A stretch of 64,000 nucleotides of DNA from Flavobacterium sp. MedPE-SWcel (lineage in GTDB: Bacteria > Bacteroidota > Bacteroidia > Flavobacteriales > Flavobacteriaceae), in NCBI GenBank assembly GCA_001874325.1, contig MPCW01000001.1:1-64000 (forward strand), given 5' to 3'. Positions 44,999 to 53,846 of this stretch are shown in pieces. A program made the position numbers and the translations under genes. How positions within the stretch are numbered: the first letter of the stretch is position 1; every line of letters starts with the position of its first letter. The notes below the pieces were generated by a model. The model did not search any database, had not been told where the DNA came from, and saw only the letters and a program-made list of their open reading frames with translations.

Positions 44999-46765
44999 TT
45001 AGTTACCTCCTTTTTCCATTTTTTCTTTTAGTGCTGCAAGTGCATCAAGATCACCTAAAGTAGTCTTTTCTGCGTTATTAGCATTAGCGTTAGACTCTTG
45101 TGCAGCCTTAACGTTCTTAACTTCTTCATCTTTAAAAGTAGCAGTATGCGAAGCAACTACTCTCTTGAATTCTTTATTGAACTCAATTACTTTAAAGTCT
45201 GCAACTTCACCTTTCTTAAGTTTCTTACCGTCTTCTTTTTCAAGGTGTCTTGTAGGAATAAATGCAACGATATCTTCGTTAAACACTACTGTAGCTCCTT
45301 TGTCAACAATTTCAGAAATTTCTCCGTTATGCGTAGTACCTACACCGAAAGAACCTTCATACTTGTCCCAAGGGTTAGCTTGAGTTTGTTTATGACCAAG
45401 AGATAGTTTACGTCCGTCAACATCAAGTTCAAGAACAACTACATCAAGACTATCACCCACATTTACAAATTCACTTGGGTGCTTGATTTTCTTAGTCCAA
45501 GAAAGATCAGAGATATAAATTAATCCGTCGATACCTTCTTCTAGCTCTACGAATATACCAAAGTTAGTAAAGTTTCTTACTATACCTGAATGCTTAGAAC
45601 CTACAGGGTATTTAGTAGTAATATCAGTCCAAGGATCTTGAGAAAGTTGCTTGATACCTAATGACATCTTACGGTCATCTCTATCAAGTGTTAAGATTTG
45701 AGCTTCAACCTCATCTCCTACTTTCACGAAGTCTTGAGCAGAACGTAAGTGAGTAGACCAAGACATTTCAGAAACGTGGATAAGTCCTTCAACACCTTCA
45801 GCAACCTCAATAAACGCACCGTAATCAGCTATAACTACTACTTTACCTTTAACTTTATCACCAACTGCAAGGTTAGCATCTAGTGCATCCCATGGGTGAG
45901 CATTAAGTTGTTTAAGACCTAACTGAATTCTTGTTTTCTCATCATCAAAGTCAAGAATTACAACATTAAGTTTCTGGTCTAATTCAAGTACTTCACTTGG
46001 GTGGTTGATACGACTCCAAGAAAGGTCTGTAATGTGGATAAGTCCATCAACACCTCCAAGGTCGATGAATACACCGTATGAAGTAATGTTTTTAACAACA
46101 CCTTCAAGTACCTGACCTTTTTCAAGCTGCCCGATAATTTCTTTTTTCTGGATCTCAATATCAGCTTCAATAAGAGCTTTGTGAGAAACTACTACGTTTT
46201 TAAATTCATGGTTGATTTTCACAACTTTGAATTCCATAGTTTTATTTACATACTGATCGTAATCTCTAATAGGCTTAACATCTATTTGAGATCCTGGAAG
46301 GAATGCTTCAATACCAAATACGTCAACGATCATACCACCTTTAGTTCTGCATTTCACAAAACCATTAACGATTTCACCTGTTTCGTTAGCACTGATAACT
46401 CTATCCCACGCCTTGATAGTACGTGCTTTTTTGTGAGAAAGTACAAGTTGCCCTGACTTATCTTCACGAATATCTATAAGTACTTCTACTTTATCTCCAA
46501 CTTTTAGGTTTGGATTGTAACGGAATTCGTTAAGTGATATAACACCTTCCGATTTTGCGTTGATGTCTACAATAGCATCTCTATCTGTAATTCTTACTAC
46601 AGTACCGTCAACAACTTCGTCATTGTCAGTAGAAATGAATGTTTTTTCAACTAATTCTTCGAATTCCTTTAAGTTACTTTCATCTACTGGATCGATACCT
46701 TCTTCAAAGTTGTGCCAGTTAAATTCTGCTAGAAATTCTTCGTTTGTTTTTGTTTGTTCAGACAT
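44999..46765 (-). CDS. rpsA: 30S ribosomal protein bS1
   Basis: A 588-aa RNA-binding ribosomal protein with six S1 OB-fold repeats: GTVVRITDRDAIVDI, GFVKCRTKGGMIVDVFG, GVVKNITSYGVFIDLGGVDG, GKVVVIADYGAFIEVAEGVEG, GIVRNFTNFGIFVELEEGIDG and GEISEIVDKGATVVF. The C-terminal tail is Ala/Asn/Glu-rich, ending LDALAALKEKMEKGGN. The length is in the Bacteroidota range. bS1 helps translation of mRNAs lacking strong Shine-Dalgarno sequences, which fits this genome. It has a long leader (about 115 bases) with possible structure, and a strong promoter at 46887-46916. Confidence 0.97.
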   Translation of the reverse strand: MSEQTKTNEEFLAEFNWHNFEEGIDPVDESNLKEFEELVEKTFISTDNDEVVDGTVVRITDRDAIVDINAKSEGVISLNEFRYNPNLKVGDKVEVLIDIREDKSGQLVLSHKKARTIKAWDRVISANETGEIVNGFVKCRTKGGMIVDVFGIEAFLPGSQIDVKPIRDYDQYVNKTMEFKVVKINHEFKNVVVSHKALIEADIEIQKKEIIGQLEKGQVLEGVVKNITSYGVFIDLGGVDGLIHITDLSWSRINHPSEVLELDQKLNVVILDFDDEKTRIQLGLKQLNAHPWDALDANLAVGDKVKGKVVVIADYGAFIEVAEGVEGLIHVSEMSWSTHLRSAQDFVKVGDEVEAQILTLDRDDRKMSLGIKQLSQDPWTDITTKYPVGSKHSGIVRNFTNFGIFVELEEGIDGLIYISDLSWTKKIKHPSEFVNVGDSLDVVVLELDVDGRKLSLGHKQTQANPWDKYEGSFGVGTTHNGEISEIVDKGATVVFNEDIVAFIPTRHLEKEDGKKLKKGEVADFKVIEFNKEFKRVVASHTATFKDEEVKNVKAAQESNANANNAEKTTLGDLDALAALKEKMEKGGN

Positions 46766-47095
46766 TGCTGATAAAAATTTGTATTCTGTGTTATCCTTGG
46801 GTTTCTAAAGTAGAAGGTAACTTACAGAAGTTGTTTTACTTAAAATATTGATCCTTAATGGAAACCCATCTCTACCAAAAGGAGTGCAAAATTACTATTA
46901 TTTTTTTGATTTACAAACTAATAAATATTCTTTTGGATATAAAAAGTAAACAATAACACATTTACGTAAGCATCTAAGTATTAAAAATGTAACATTTAGA
47001 TAAAGAATCTTTAACCTAAAAGATATGTTAAAAATTTTAACTATATTGTGAATCGGAAAAAAACTTGAAATTAAGCTTTTAACTTAATTTTCGCT
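46766..47095. promoter_or_regulatory. Divergent intergenic region, rpsA and the type B T9SS gene
   Basis: This 330-base gap holds the rpsA promoter and leader on the minus strand. In the leader GAAACCCA (46861-46868) is complementary to TGGGTTTC (46798-46805). Toward the plus-strand gene are two short palindromes, AAATGTAACATTT (46985-46997) and GTTAAAAATTTTAAC (47027-47041), and a hairpin AAATTAAG/CTTAATTT (47068-47090) ending five bases before the start codon. No TAnnTTTG box was found for the plus gene. Confidence 0.5.
46887..46916 (-). promoter_or_regulatory. Promoter of rpsA
   Basis: On the minus strand TTG (46916-46914), a 19-base spacer and TAATTTTG (46894-46887) match the Bacteroidota consensus. 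Confidence 0.7.
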
Positions 47096-50000
47096 ATGAA
47101 ATTACCTAATATTAATACACGATTCAAATTGGGTCATGTAAATTTTTTATGCAAGGCTATCATCCTATTCTTGCTAATCTCGGGGTATACCTGTAAAGCT
47201 CAGGAATTCTCCCTATCTGTTACTGTTACAAACCAAACCTGCTCAGGGAATGGCGAATTATTATTTTCGGTAACCAATGCAGAGCCAGACCCTCCTATAA
47301 ATTATCAGGTATATTTACTACCTAACACTACAGATGCAATTTATGATAACACTATACCAAATGTAACTAGCCTTACCGATGGTACTTATCTTGTTATTGC
47401 GACTCAAATTGTAGATGGCAATACAGTAAGTGATCAAGAAGAGGTAATAATTGAAGACTCCACGACTCCTTTAGAATATTATGTAACAGGAAACAATACT
47501 GTATGTGGCAGTGATGGCACCATAGAAATAATAGTTGAAGAGGGTAACCCTGTAACATATGAAATACTAACAGGCCCTACCACAGCAGGGACACAAGAAT
47601 CAAATATTTTCACCGAGTTACCATTTGGAATATACACTGTGCGAGTTACTGATAATTGTGGAGAAGGTATTGTTAAAGCCTATACAGTGTTATCATCAGA
47701 ATCAGTTATAACAATAAGCCCTGCTTTATTTGCCGATACTAATTTACCTGATTGTGATCATATAACAGCTACTCATAATGTAGGGCCTCAAGATCCTGAC
47801 ATACCAATGAAAATGCCTCTTAATGTCACCTATACGTTATATCCTCCTGGAGGAGGAGATGCAATAATATATACACAAACTATAACTGATGGTGCCGAAG
47901 GCATAACTCTTGAACAAATAATCCCCTTTTATTATGATGTAGATTATTTTTATGATCTAGAAATTATTGATGATTGCGGAACAGTATACACAGTACCTGA
48001 CAACCTTGTAAGACAAAAACTTACTGTAGTTGCAGGCTTTGCTGATGCAGAGTGTGGTCAAAAACTTATAACAATAGATGTTTACAAGTATGTTGGTCCA
48101 TATACTATAGAGTTTACAACAGTTCCAGATGGCTTCGTTCCTACTGATTTTAACTCAATTCATCCAGGCCCATTTATGGATTCACAAACAGGGTATGGTG
48201 GTGAAACTAATCCCGTGCCTTTTGGCACTTATACACTTACCGTATCTGATGATTGTGGTAGAAGTACGACTGCAAGTGTAATAATAGAAGAAAATGAAGT
48301 AGAAGCCTTAGCTAGTGAACATAATAATGATTGTGAGAATAATCTAGGGTGGGTAGAAATAATTGTACCTGGTTTTGTTTTAGTAGGCGGTAATATAACA
48401 GAAGGTCCTGATGAGTATACTGAAACATTACCTTACGATTTATCTGGTAGTATTAATGATGATGATAATGTAGAGGTAAATGAACTTCCGCCAGGAATAT
48501 ATCAATTTGAAGTATTAGACGAATGTGATAATATATACCCCGTAGAAGTTATAATACCTGAATTTGTAGGATCAGGAATCAACTATAATGCTCGTCCAGA
48601 TTGTACTTTAGGTTTAGGTAGTGTTACTGTATATAGTGGCTACCCCCTAACATCTATTGAAATAACAAATGCACCACCCGAATTTCCAGAAACTTTACCT
48701 TATGATGCCGCTATACACTTAACCGAAGCTGGAACACTATATATGGATAACCTCCACCCTGGTGAATATAGCTTTACGGCTACTACAGATTGTACTGGTG
48801 AACTTACTATTGAGAATGCTGTTATTTCTGGATATGAAATAACAGCAAACAGTGTCAACGAAACACGTCATTGTGGTGCGTTTGATATTGCTATAGCTCA
48901 TGAGAGTAACGGTATTGCTTTTGTTAAATTTTGGTTGCAAAAATTATTAGATCCAGAAACTAACACTTGGGGACACCCAATACTAAACACCCCCTATACC
49001 GAAGGAGAAGAACCTTCTGCAAACGATTCTTTCGAATTAGAAAACAATGAAACTACATTTAATTTAATTAGTACCGGACAATTTAGAGTTATAAAATCTT
49101 TCACCTCATTTGGGAATGCTATACCCGGTAAAACCTGTATAGAGATACTTCATGAATTTGACTTTTTTGATGATTTAACAATAACCGATATAAAAAGCCT
49201 TACATGCTCTGGTAATATTGGAGATGTAGAGGTTACAGCTGTAGGCGCAGAACCATTAACCTATAAAATAGTAAGTAAAAATGGAGATGATACTTTTTTT
49301 ATAAATAATGGTAATAGTAATATTTTCTCAGGATTAGAATCTGCTACTTATGTAGTAAAAGTATACGACCCCTGCGGTAATATAGAGCCTGCTACATTTA
49401 ATGTTGCTGACTTACCCTCTCTTGTTACTGCTACAAGTCCTGATGATTTAGAAAAGTGTGATGAAGATAATGACAATAGTGAAAACTTTGAATTAAACAC
49501 TCTTGATGACATAATACTCAACGGACAAAGTCTTGATGATGTTACACTAACATATCATAACACCTTAAATGATGCCGAGCTTGGTGAGAACTCTATCTCT
49601 TCTAGCTATACCGCCAATGTAGGTAACACAGAGGTTTTTGCCAGAGTATCTTATAATAATGCTGACGACTGTGCTGCAATAACATCCTTTTATATAAATG
49701 TATACCCATTACCAATACTAAACATACAAGAAGTGTGGTCGATGTGTGAAGGACAAGATGTAACACTTGTTGCCGACTCTGGTTATGCTAGCTACATTTG
49801 GTCTAACAATATTGAAACACAAACTAATACTGTAACCGAAGCGGGCAATTACACAGTAACTGTTAGTAATGAAAATGGTTGTGAAACAGAAAAAACAATA
49901 ACTGTAGTAGAATCTGCAATTCCTCGTATAAGTGATATTGTTATTGAAGACTGGACAGATAATGATAATGTGATAACTGTATTACTAGAAAACACATCGG

Positions 50001-50398
50001 CACTAGATAGTTTTGAATATTCTATAAATGGAATAAACTATCAAGATAGTAACACATTTACAGGACTTGCTCCAGGTAAGTATAATGTATACGTACGCGA
50101 CAAGTATGATTGTGGTAATGACAATAGTGAGGCCTTTTTACTTACCTACCCTAAGTTTTTCACTCCTAATGGGGATGGTACAAACGAAAAATGGCGTATA
50201 AATTTCGCCATGGCAGAGCCTAACCTGCATGTTTATATATTTGATCGTTATGGTAAAGTAATAACTGGTTTCGGGGCAGACAGCGAAGGCTGGGATGGTA
50301 CTTATAATAATAACTTATTACCTTCTACAGATTACTGGTTTGTTGTTGTTAGAGAAAATGGTAAAGAGTATAAAGGTCATTTTGCTATGATACGATAA
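47096..50398 (+). CDS. Large secreted protein with T9SS type B sorting domain
   Basis: A 1100-aa exported protein (signal ISGYTCKAQ near residue 36). The N-terminal two-thirds hold repeats of the SprB-like kind, each with a central 'G-x-Y-x-V-x-V-x-D-x-CG' pattern (GIYTVRVTDNCG, GTYTLTVSDDCG, GIYQFEVLDECD, ATYVVKVYDPCG). An Ig-like unit follows (MCEGQDVTLVADSGYASYIW). The last 80 residues form a gliding-type T9SS type B domain: YPKFFTPNGDGTNEKWRI, VYIFDRYGKVI and GKEYKGHFAMIR. Type B signals are used for large cell-surface adhesins moved by the gliding machinery. Adhesin function is inferred. It shares a long hairpin terminator with the convergent MFS gene. Confidence 0.92.
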   Translation: MKLPNINTRFKLGHVNFLCKAIILFLLISGYTCKAQEFSLSVTVTNQTCSGNGELLFSVTNAEPDPPINYQVYLLPNTTDAIYDNTIPNVTSLTDGTYLVIATQIVDGNTVSDQEEVIIEDSTTPLEYYVTGNNTVCGSDGTIEIIVEEGNPVTYEILTGPTTAGTQESNIFTELPFGIYTVRVTDNCGEGIVKAYTVLSSESVITISPALFADTNLPDCDHITATHNVGPQDPDIPMKMPLNVTYTLYPPGGGDAIIYTQTITDGAEGITLEQIIPFYYDVDYFYDLEIIDDCGTVYTVPDNLVRQKLTVVAGFADAECGQKLITIDVYKYVGPYTIEFTTVPDGFVPTDFNSIHPGPFMDSQTGYGGETNPVPFGTYTLTVSDDCGRSTTASVIIEENEVEALASEHNNDCENNLGWVEIIVPGFVLVGGNITEGPDEYTETLPYDLSGSINDDDNVEVNELPPGIYQFEVLDECDNIYPVEVIIPEFVGSGINYNARPDCTLGLGSVTVYSGYPLTSIEITNAPPEFPETLPYDAAIHLTEAGTLYMDNLHPGEYSFTATTDCTGELTIENAVISGYEITANSVNETRHCGAFDIAIAHESNGIAFVKFWLQKLLDPETNTWGHPILNTPYTEGEEPSANDSFELENNETTFNLISTGQFRVIKSFTSFGNAIPGKTCIEILHEFDFFDDLTITDIKSLTCSGNIGDVEVTAVGAEPLTYKIVSKNGDDTFFINNGNSNIFSGLESATYVVKVYDPCGNIEPATFNVADLPSLVTATSPDDLEKCDEDNDNSENFELNTLDDIILNGQSLDDVTLTYHNTLNDAELGENSISSSYTANVGNTEVFARVSYNNADDCAAITSFYINVYPLPILNIQEVWSMCEGQDVTLVADSGYASYIWSNNIETQTNTVTEAGNYTVTVSNENGCETEKTITVVESAIPRISDIVIEDWTDNDNVITVLLENTSALDSFEYSINGINYQDSNTFTGLAPGKYNVYVRDKYDCGNDNSEAFLLTYPKFFTPNGDGTNEKWRINFAMAEPNLHVYIFDRYGKVITGFGADSEGWDGTYNNNLLPSTDYWFVVVRENGKEYKGHFAMIR

Positions 50399-50419
50399 TA
50401 GACATTACAAATACTATAA

Positions 50420-50458
50420 AAACAATATGCCCGAAGAGATTCTTCGGGCATATTGTTT
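50420..50458. terminator. Bidirectional terminator, perfect 18-bp stem
   Basis: AAACAATATGCCCGAAGA and its exact reverse complement (50441-50458) enclose GAT. It lies between the type B T9SS gene and the MFS gene, with T-runs on both strands. Confidence 0.88.
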
Positions 50459-50477
50459 TTTGAACACTTACTATAAA

Positions 50478-51851
50478 TTAATGACCTGCTGCTTCTACAG
50501 CCTTAGGGTCATGTTTATGTTTAAATAATATTGCAAAAGCTATAGCAATAATTAAGGCATAAATAGCAAATGAAAGCCAGATACTATGCCAATCTTTCAT
50601 CATAATTACATCACTAAAAGTTCCATTAGAAGTAACCTCAACCCCGTTCTCTTTTACAAAATCAAACATTTTAATATTCGATGGTTCTGTTTCTAAAAAC
50701 TGAGATAACTCTGTTGTACTTGCAAATGACTTTGTAAAGTATTTATCTATCATCCACCCTGATGTAAAACTACCTAGTATAGCCCCAAAACCATTGGTCA
50801 TCATCATAAATAACCCTTGAGCAGAAGAACGTATTTTGGCAGATGTAGTTGTTTCTACAAAAAGAGAACCTGATATATTAAAGAAATCAAATGCCATACC
50901 GTATACAACACATGAAAGTATTATCATCCATAAGCCTGTAACAGGATCTCCGTAGGCAAACAACGCAAAACGCAATACCCATGCAAACATACTTATAAGC
51001 ATTACCTGCTTTATACCAAAACGCTTTAAGAAAAATGGAATAGCAAGAATAAATAATGTTTCTGATACCTGAGATATTGACATTATTATAGTAGAATATT
51101 CAACTACAAAAGAGTCTGCATATTTAGGAAAGAATTTAAACTCATCAAGAAATACATCTCCATAAGCATTAGTAAGTTGTAATGCCCCTCCTAAAAACAT
51201 TGAGAAAATAAAGAATAAGGCTATTTTGTACTGCCCAAAAAGCTTAAAGGCTTCAAGCCCTAGTGCTTCAGATAAAGAAGCATCAGTTTTAGTGTTTTGA
51301 GGTTTACATTTAGGCAGAGTAAATGAATATACACCTAACAATACTGCTGCTAAACCAGCTATATAAAACTGATATTCAGTAGCTTTATTACCTGTTAAAT
51401 TAGTAATCCACATAGCAGCAATAAAACCTATTGTACCCCAAACCCTTATAGGCGGGAAATTTTTAACTACATCTAAATTACTTAATTTTAAGGAAGTGTA
51501 TGATATAGAGTTACTAAGTGCAATCGTGGGCATATAAAAACACATGGCTACTAGCATTACATATATAAATGTAGAAGGATCTCCAACTTGTGGTAGATAG
51601 AACAACACTGCTGCATACAGTAAGTGCAGTATTCCATATAGCTTTTCTGCATTTATCCATCTATCTGCTATAATACCCGTAAGTGTAGGCATAAATATAG
51701 AGGCAATACCCATAGTACCAAATACTAAACCAAACTGAGTTCCATCCCAGTGTTTTGTACCAAACCAATAATTAGCAATAGTTATAAGCCAAGCTCCCCA
51801 AACAAAAAATTGAAAAAAGCTCATGGCAACGAGGCGATTCTTTATCCCCAT
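50478..51851 (-). CDS. Nucleoside permease-like MFS transporter (NHS family)
   Basis: A 457-aa inner-membrane transporter with about 12 membrane helices. The N-terminus NRLVAMSFFQFFVWGAWLIT and FGTMGIASIFMPTLTGIIADRW match the nucleoside:H+ symporter family (NupG/XapB type); PPIRVWGTIGFIAAMW is another family block. The length is standard (about 415-460). It lies between the T9SS type B gene and cmk. Nucleoside uptake is inferred and would fit cytidylate kinase next door, but the neighbourhood could be chance. Confidence 0.85.
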   Translation of the reverse strand: MGIKNRLVAMSFFQFFVWGAWLITIANYWFGTKHWDGTQFGLVFGTMGIASIFMPTLTGIIADRWINAEKLYGILHLLYAAVLFYLPQVGDPSTFIYVMLVAMCFYMPTIALSNSISYTSLKLSNLDVVKNFPPIRVWGTIGFIAAMWITNLTGNKATEYQFYIAGLAAVLLGVYSFTLPKCKPQNTKTDASLSEALGLEAFKLFGQYKIALFFIFSMFLGGALQLTNAYGDVFLDEFKFFPKYADSFVVEYSTIIMSISQVSETLFILAIPFFLKRFGIKQVMLISMFAWVLRFALFAYGDPVTGLWMIILSCVVYGMAFDFFNISGSLFVETTTSAKIRSSAQGLFMMMTNGFGAILGSFTSGWMIDKYFTKSFASTTELSQFLETEPSNIKMFDFVKENGVEVTSNGTFSDVIMMKDWHSIWLSFAIYALIIAIAFAILFKHKHDPKAVEAAGH

Positions 51852-51938
51852 AAAAAACTGTAGTTAAATTAACGTTTTATTAATGGTTGTAAAACTATCA
51901 ATAAAATTTGATTTTCAAAGTAATGGCTGCGTTAAAAG

Positions 51939-52622
51939 TTATTTCACACGAGTTACGAGCTCCACTACTTTATTAAACTGCTCCACGATTGTAAGTTCTG
52001 AATTATCTATCTCTATAGCATCACTCGCTTTAACCAAAGGGGAATCTTTTCTGTTAGAATCAACATGGTCACGTTCCTCTACATTTTTAAGCACATCTTT
52101 AAATGTTACTTTATCTCCTTTTGCTACAAGTTCGTCATAACGTCTTTGTGCTCTAGTTTGTGCACTAGCTACCATGTATAACTTCAATTCTGCCTCTGGA
52201 AACACTACAGTACCTATATCTCTACCATCCATTACAATACCTTTATCAGCCCCCATTTCCTGTTGCTGTTCTACCAGTTTTGTTCTTACTTCAGATACTG
52301 CTGCTACACTACTCACTTTATTAGATACTTCTAGTGTACGTATTATCTTTTCTACATTATTACCATTAAGGTACATCTCTGCAAAACCTAACTCAGCGTT
52401 AAAAGAAAAACGAAGGTTTACATTTGATAAATCATTTATCAATGCTTCTATATCAAAATGATTATCATCAATATATTCTTTTTGCATAGCATAATAGGTA
52501 ACTGCACGATACATTGCGCCAGTATCTACATATACATAACCAAGATGCTTAGCTAATTGTTTTGCAAGTGTACTTTTTCCTGTAGAAGAAAAACCATCTA
52601 TAGCAATTGTAATTTTTTTCAT
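51939..52622 (-). CDS. cmk: Cytidylate kinase
   Basis: A 227-aa P-loop kinase that phosphorylates CMP and dCMP. The Walker A is IDGFSSTGKSTLAKQLA, followed by the acceptor-site block YVDTGAMYRAVTYYAM, then VMDGRDIGTVVFPEAELKLY and the lid AQTRAQRRYDEL with ERDHVDSNRKDSPL. The length matches the family (about 225). A TACTTTTG box lies on the minus strand at 52653-52646. porQ lies upstream, beyond a terminator-like hairpin. Confidence 0.96.
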   Translation of the reverse strand: MKKITIAIDGFSSTGKSTLAKQLAKHLGYVYVDTGAMYRAVTYYAMQKEYIDDNHFDIEALINDLSNVNLRFSFNAELGFAEMYLNGNNVEKIIRTLEVSNKVSSVAAVSEVRTKLVEQQQEMGADKGIVMDGRDIGTVVFPEAELKLYMVASAQTRAQRRYDELVAKGDKVTFKDVLKNVEERDHVDSNRKDSPLVKASDAIEIDNSELTIVEQFNKVVELVTRVK

Positions 52623-52645
52623 TGCATAAAATATTTAGAGATCAA

Positions 52646-52653
52646 CAAAAGTA
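52646..52653 (-). promoter_or_regulatory. Candidate -7 box for cmk
   Basis: TACTTTTG on the minus strand, 23 bases before the cmk start. It matches TAnnTTTG, and it sits downstream of the porQ terminator. Confidence 0.5.
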
Positions 52654-52666
52654 ATAATAAACATAA

Positions 52667-52690
52667 AAAAGCCGCTAAAAAGCGGCTTTT
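52667..52690 (-). terminator. Terminator after porQ
   Basis: AAAAGCCGC and GCGGCTTTT pair around TAAAAA, with a T-run on the minus strand, between porQ and cmk. Confidence 0.8.
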
Positions 52691-52713
52691 AATTATATAT
52701 AATAATTCGTGTT

Positions 52714-53733
52714 TTACTGAAGATTTATCATCAACCCAAATAAACTTGTATTTGCTGCTAATGTATATCTTGAATAAGAATAATCAAATCGCATATTATT
52801 GAAGCGTAAGCCAAGACCAACAGATATTCCTGAAAAATTTCTTTGCTCCTCAATACGTAGCTCTTCTCCTCTTCTAAAGTTATATCCTACTCTCAGGTTA
52901 AAACTTTTCCCAGGGAATAGCTCTGCTCCCATAATAAGGTGACGCAATGCATTATTTACAAAAGAAACTTTTTCTTCTTTAACACTACCATCAATACCTT
53001 GCTCTGCACGGTTAGGGTTAGAAAAAGCAATATTCCATTGTTGTAAGTTCTCTAATGTTATATGCCAGCGTACTGGTACATTTTCTACATCTTGCGATAT
53101 ACCTGCGATAATTTCTAATGGTAAATTTTCTTGAAGCCCTGCATAAGTAGTAAACTGTGTACCTATGTTTCTAACAGCAAGTGCAATATTAATATCGTTA
53201 TCTTCATCTATATATATAGCTCCAATATCTATAGCACCTCCAAAAGAATTATAACTCTCTAATGTAGATGATATCATCTTTCCATTAGCTCCTACATAAA
53301 TATCTGTCCATGGTATATTATAAGAATACCCAAAAGAAAGTGCTATTTCACTACCTGTAAAATCTCCTGTTAGTAAGCCTGCTTCATCGCGTCCTTCAAA
53401 AGTTCCATAATTAACATAACTCACTCCTGCATGAAAAGTTTGCACATGCCTATCATATGTATAAGCATAAGCTGCTGTACCATAAGTTACCTCTCCAAAA
53501 TAACTACCATAGTTAACAGATAGTTGATTATGCATGTCAGGATTTATAGTTGCAGGATTATAAATTGCCTGATTTACATCATAATCGTAGATAGTAACTG
53601 TCTTACCTCCTAGTGCTGCTTGACGCGGAGAAGTTACAAGACTTAAAAACTGGTATGTTGACTTACCTCCTATCTGACTAAAAGACAAAGAACTACAGAA
53701 TAAAAGAAAAAAAAGATAACCGTTTTTAATCAT
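52714..53733 (-). CDS. porQ: Type IX secretion system protein PorQ
   Basis: A 339-aa exported protein (signal LLFCSSLSFSQ, residues 10-20). The N-terminal block QFLSLVTSPRQAALGGKTV and YNPATINPDMHNQLSVNYGSYF is the PorQ/PorV-type outer-membrane barrel signature, and the strands ending SLFGLMINLQ fit a beta-barrel with a C-terminal aromatic/hydrophobic pattern. PorQ is part of the T9SS attachment complex (PorU, PorV, PorQ, PorZ) in Porphyromonas. It lies next to cmk and lon, which is common in Bacteroidota. It supports the view that the T9SS cargo genes here are used. Confidence 0.9.
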   Translation of the reverse strand: MIKNGYLFFLLFCSSLSFSQIGGKSTYQFLSLVTSPRQAALGGKTVTIYDYDVNQAIYNPATINPDMHNQLSVNYGSYFGEVTYGTAAYAYTYDRHVQTFHAGVSYVNYGTFEGRDEAGLLTGDFTGSEIALSFGYSYNIPWTDIYVGANGKMISSTLESYNSFGGAIDIGAIYIDEDNDINIALAVRNIGTQFTTYAGLQENLPLEIIAGISQDVENVPVRWHITLENLQQWNIAFSNPNRAEQGIDGSVKEEKVSFVNNALRHLIMGAELFPGKSFNLRVGYNFRRGEELRIEEQRNFSGISVGLGLRFNNMRFDYSYSRYTLAANTSLFGLMINLQ

Positions 53734-53791
53734 TGTTGCTATATACGTTGATGGATACTATAACGCGATTGCGAAGATATTATTTTTATGT

Positions 53792-53824
53792 AAAAAAACG
53801 GCTAAGAAATTTTAGCCGTTTTTT
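53792..53824 (-). terminator. Terminator after lon
   Basis: CGGCTAA and TTAGCCG with A/T flanks (AAAAAACGGCTAA ... TTAGCCGTTTTTT) form a stem around GAAAT(T). It lies 23 bases past the lon stop on the minus strand. Confidence 0.82.
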
Positions 53825-53846
53825 AACTTTTATATTTTACAATATC

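Noticed and set aside
45098-46808. Plus-strand ORFs opposite rpsA
   Set aside because: rpsA has six intact S1 repeats on the minus strand; the plus ORFs have no motifs.
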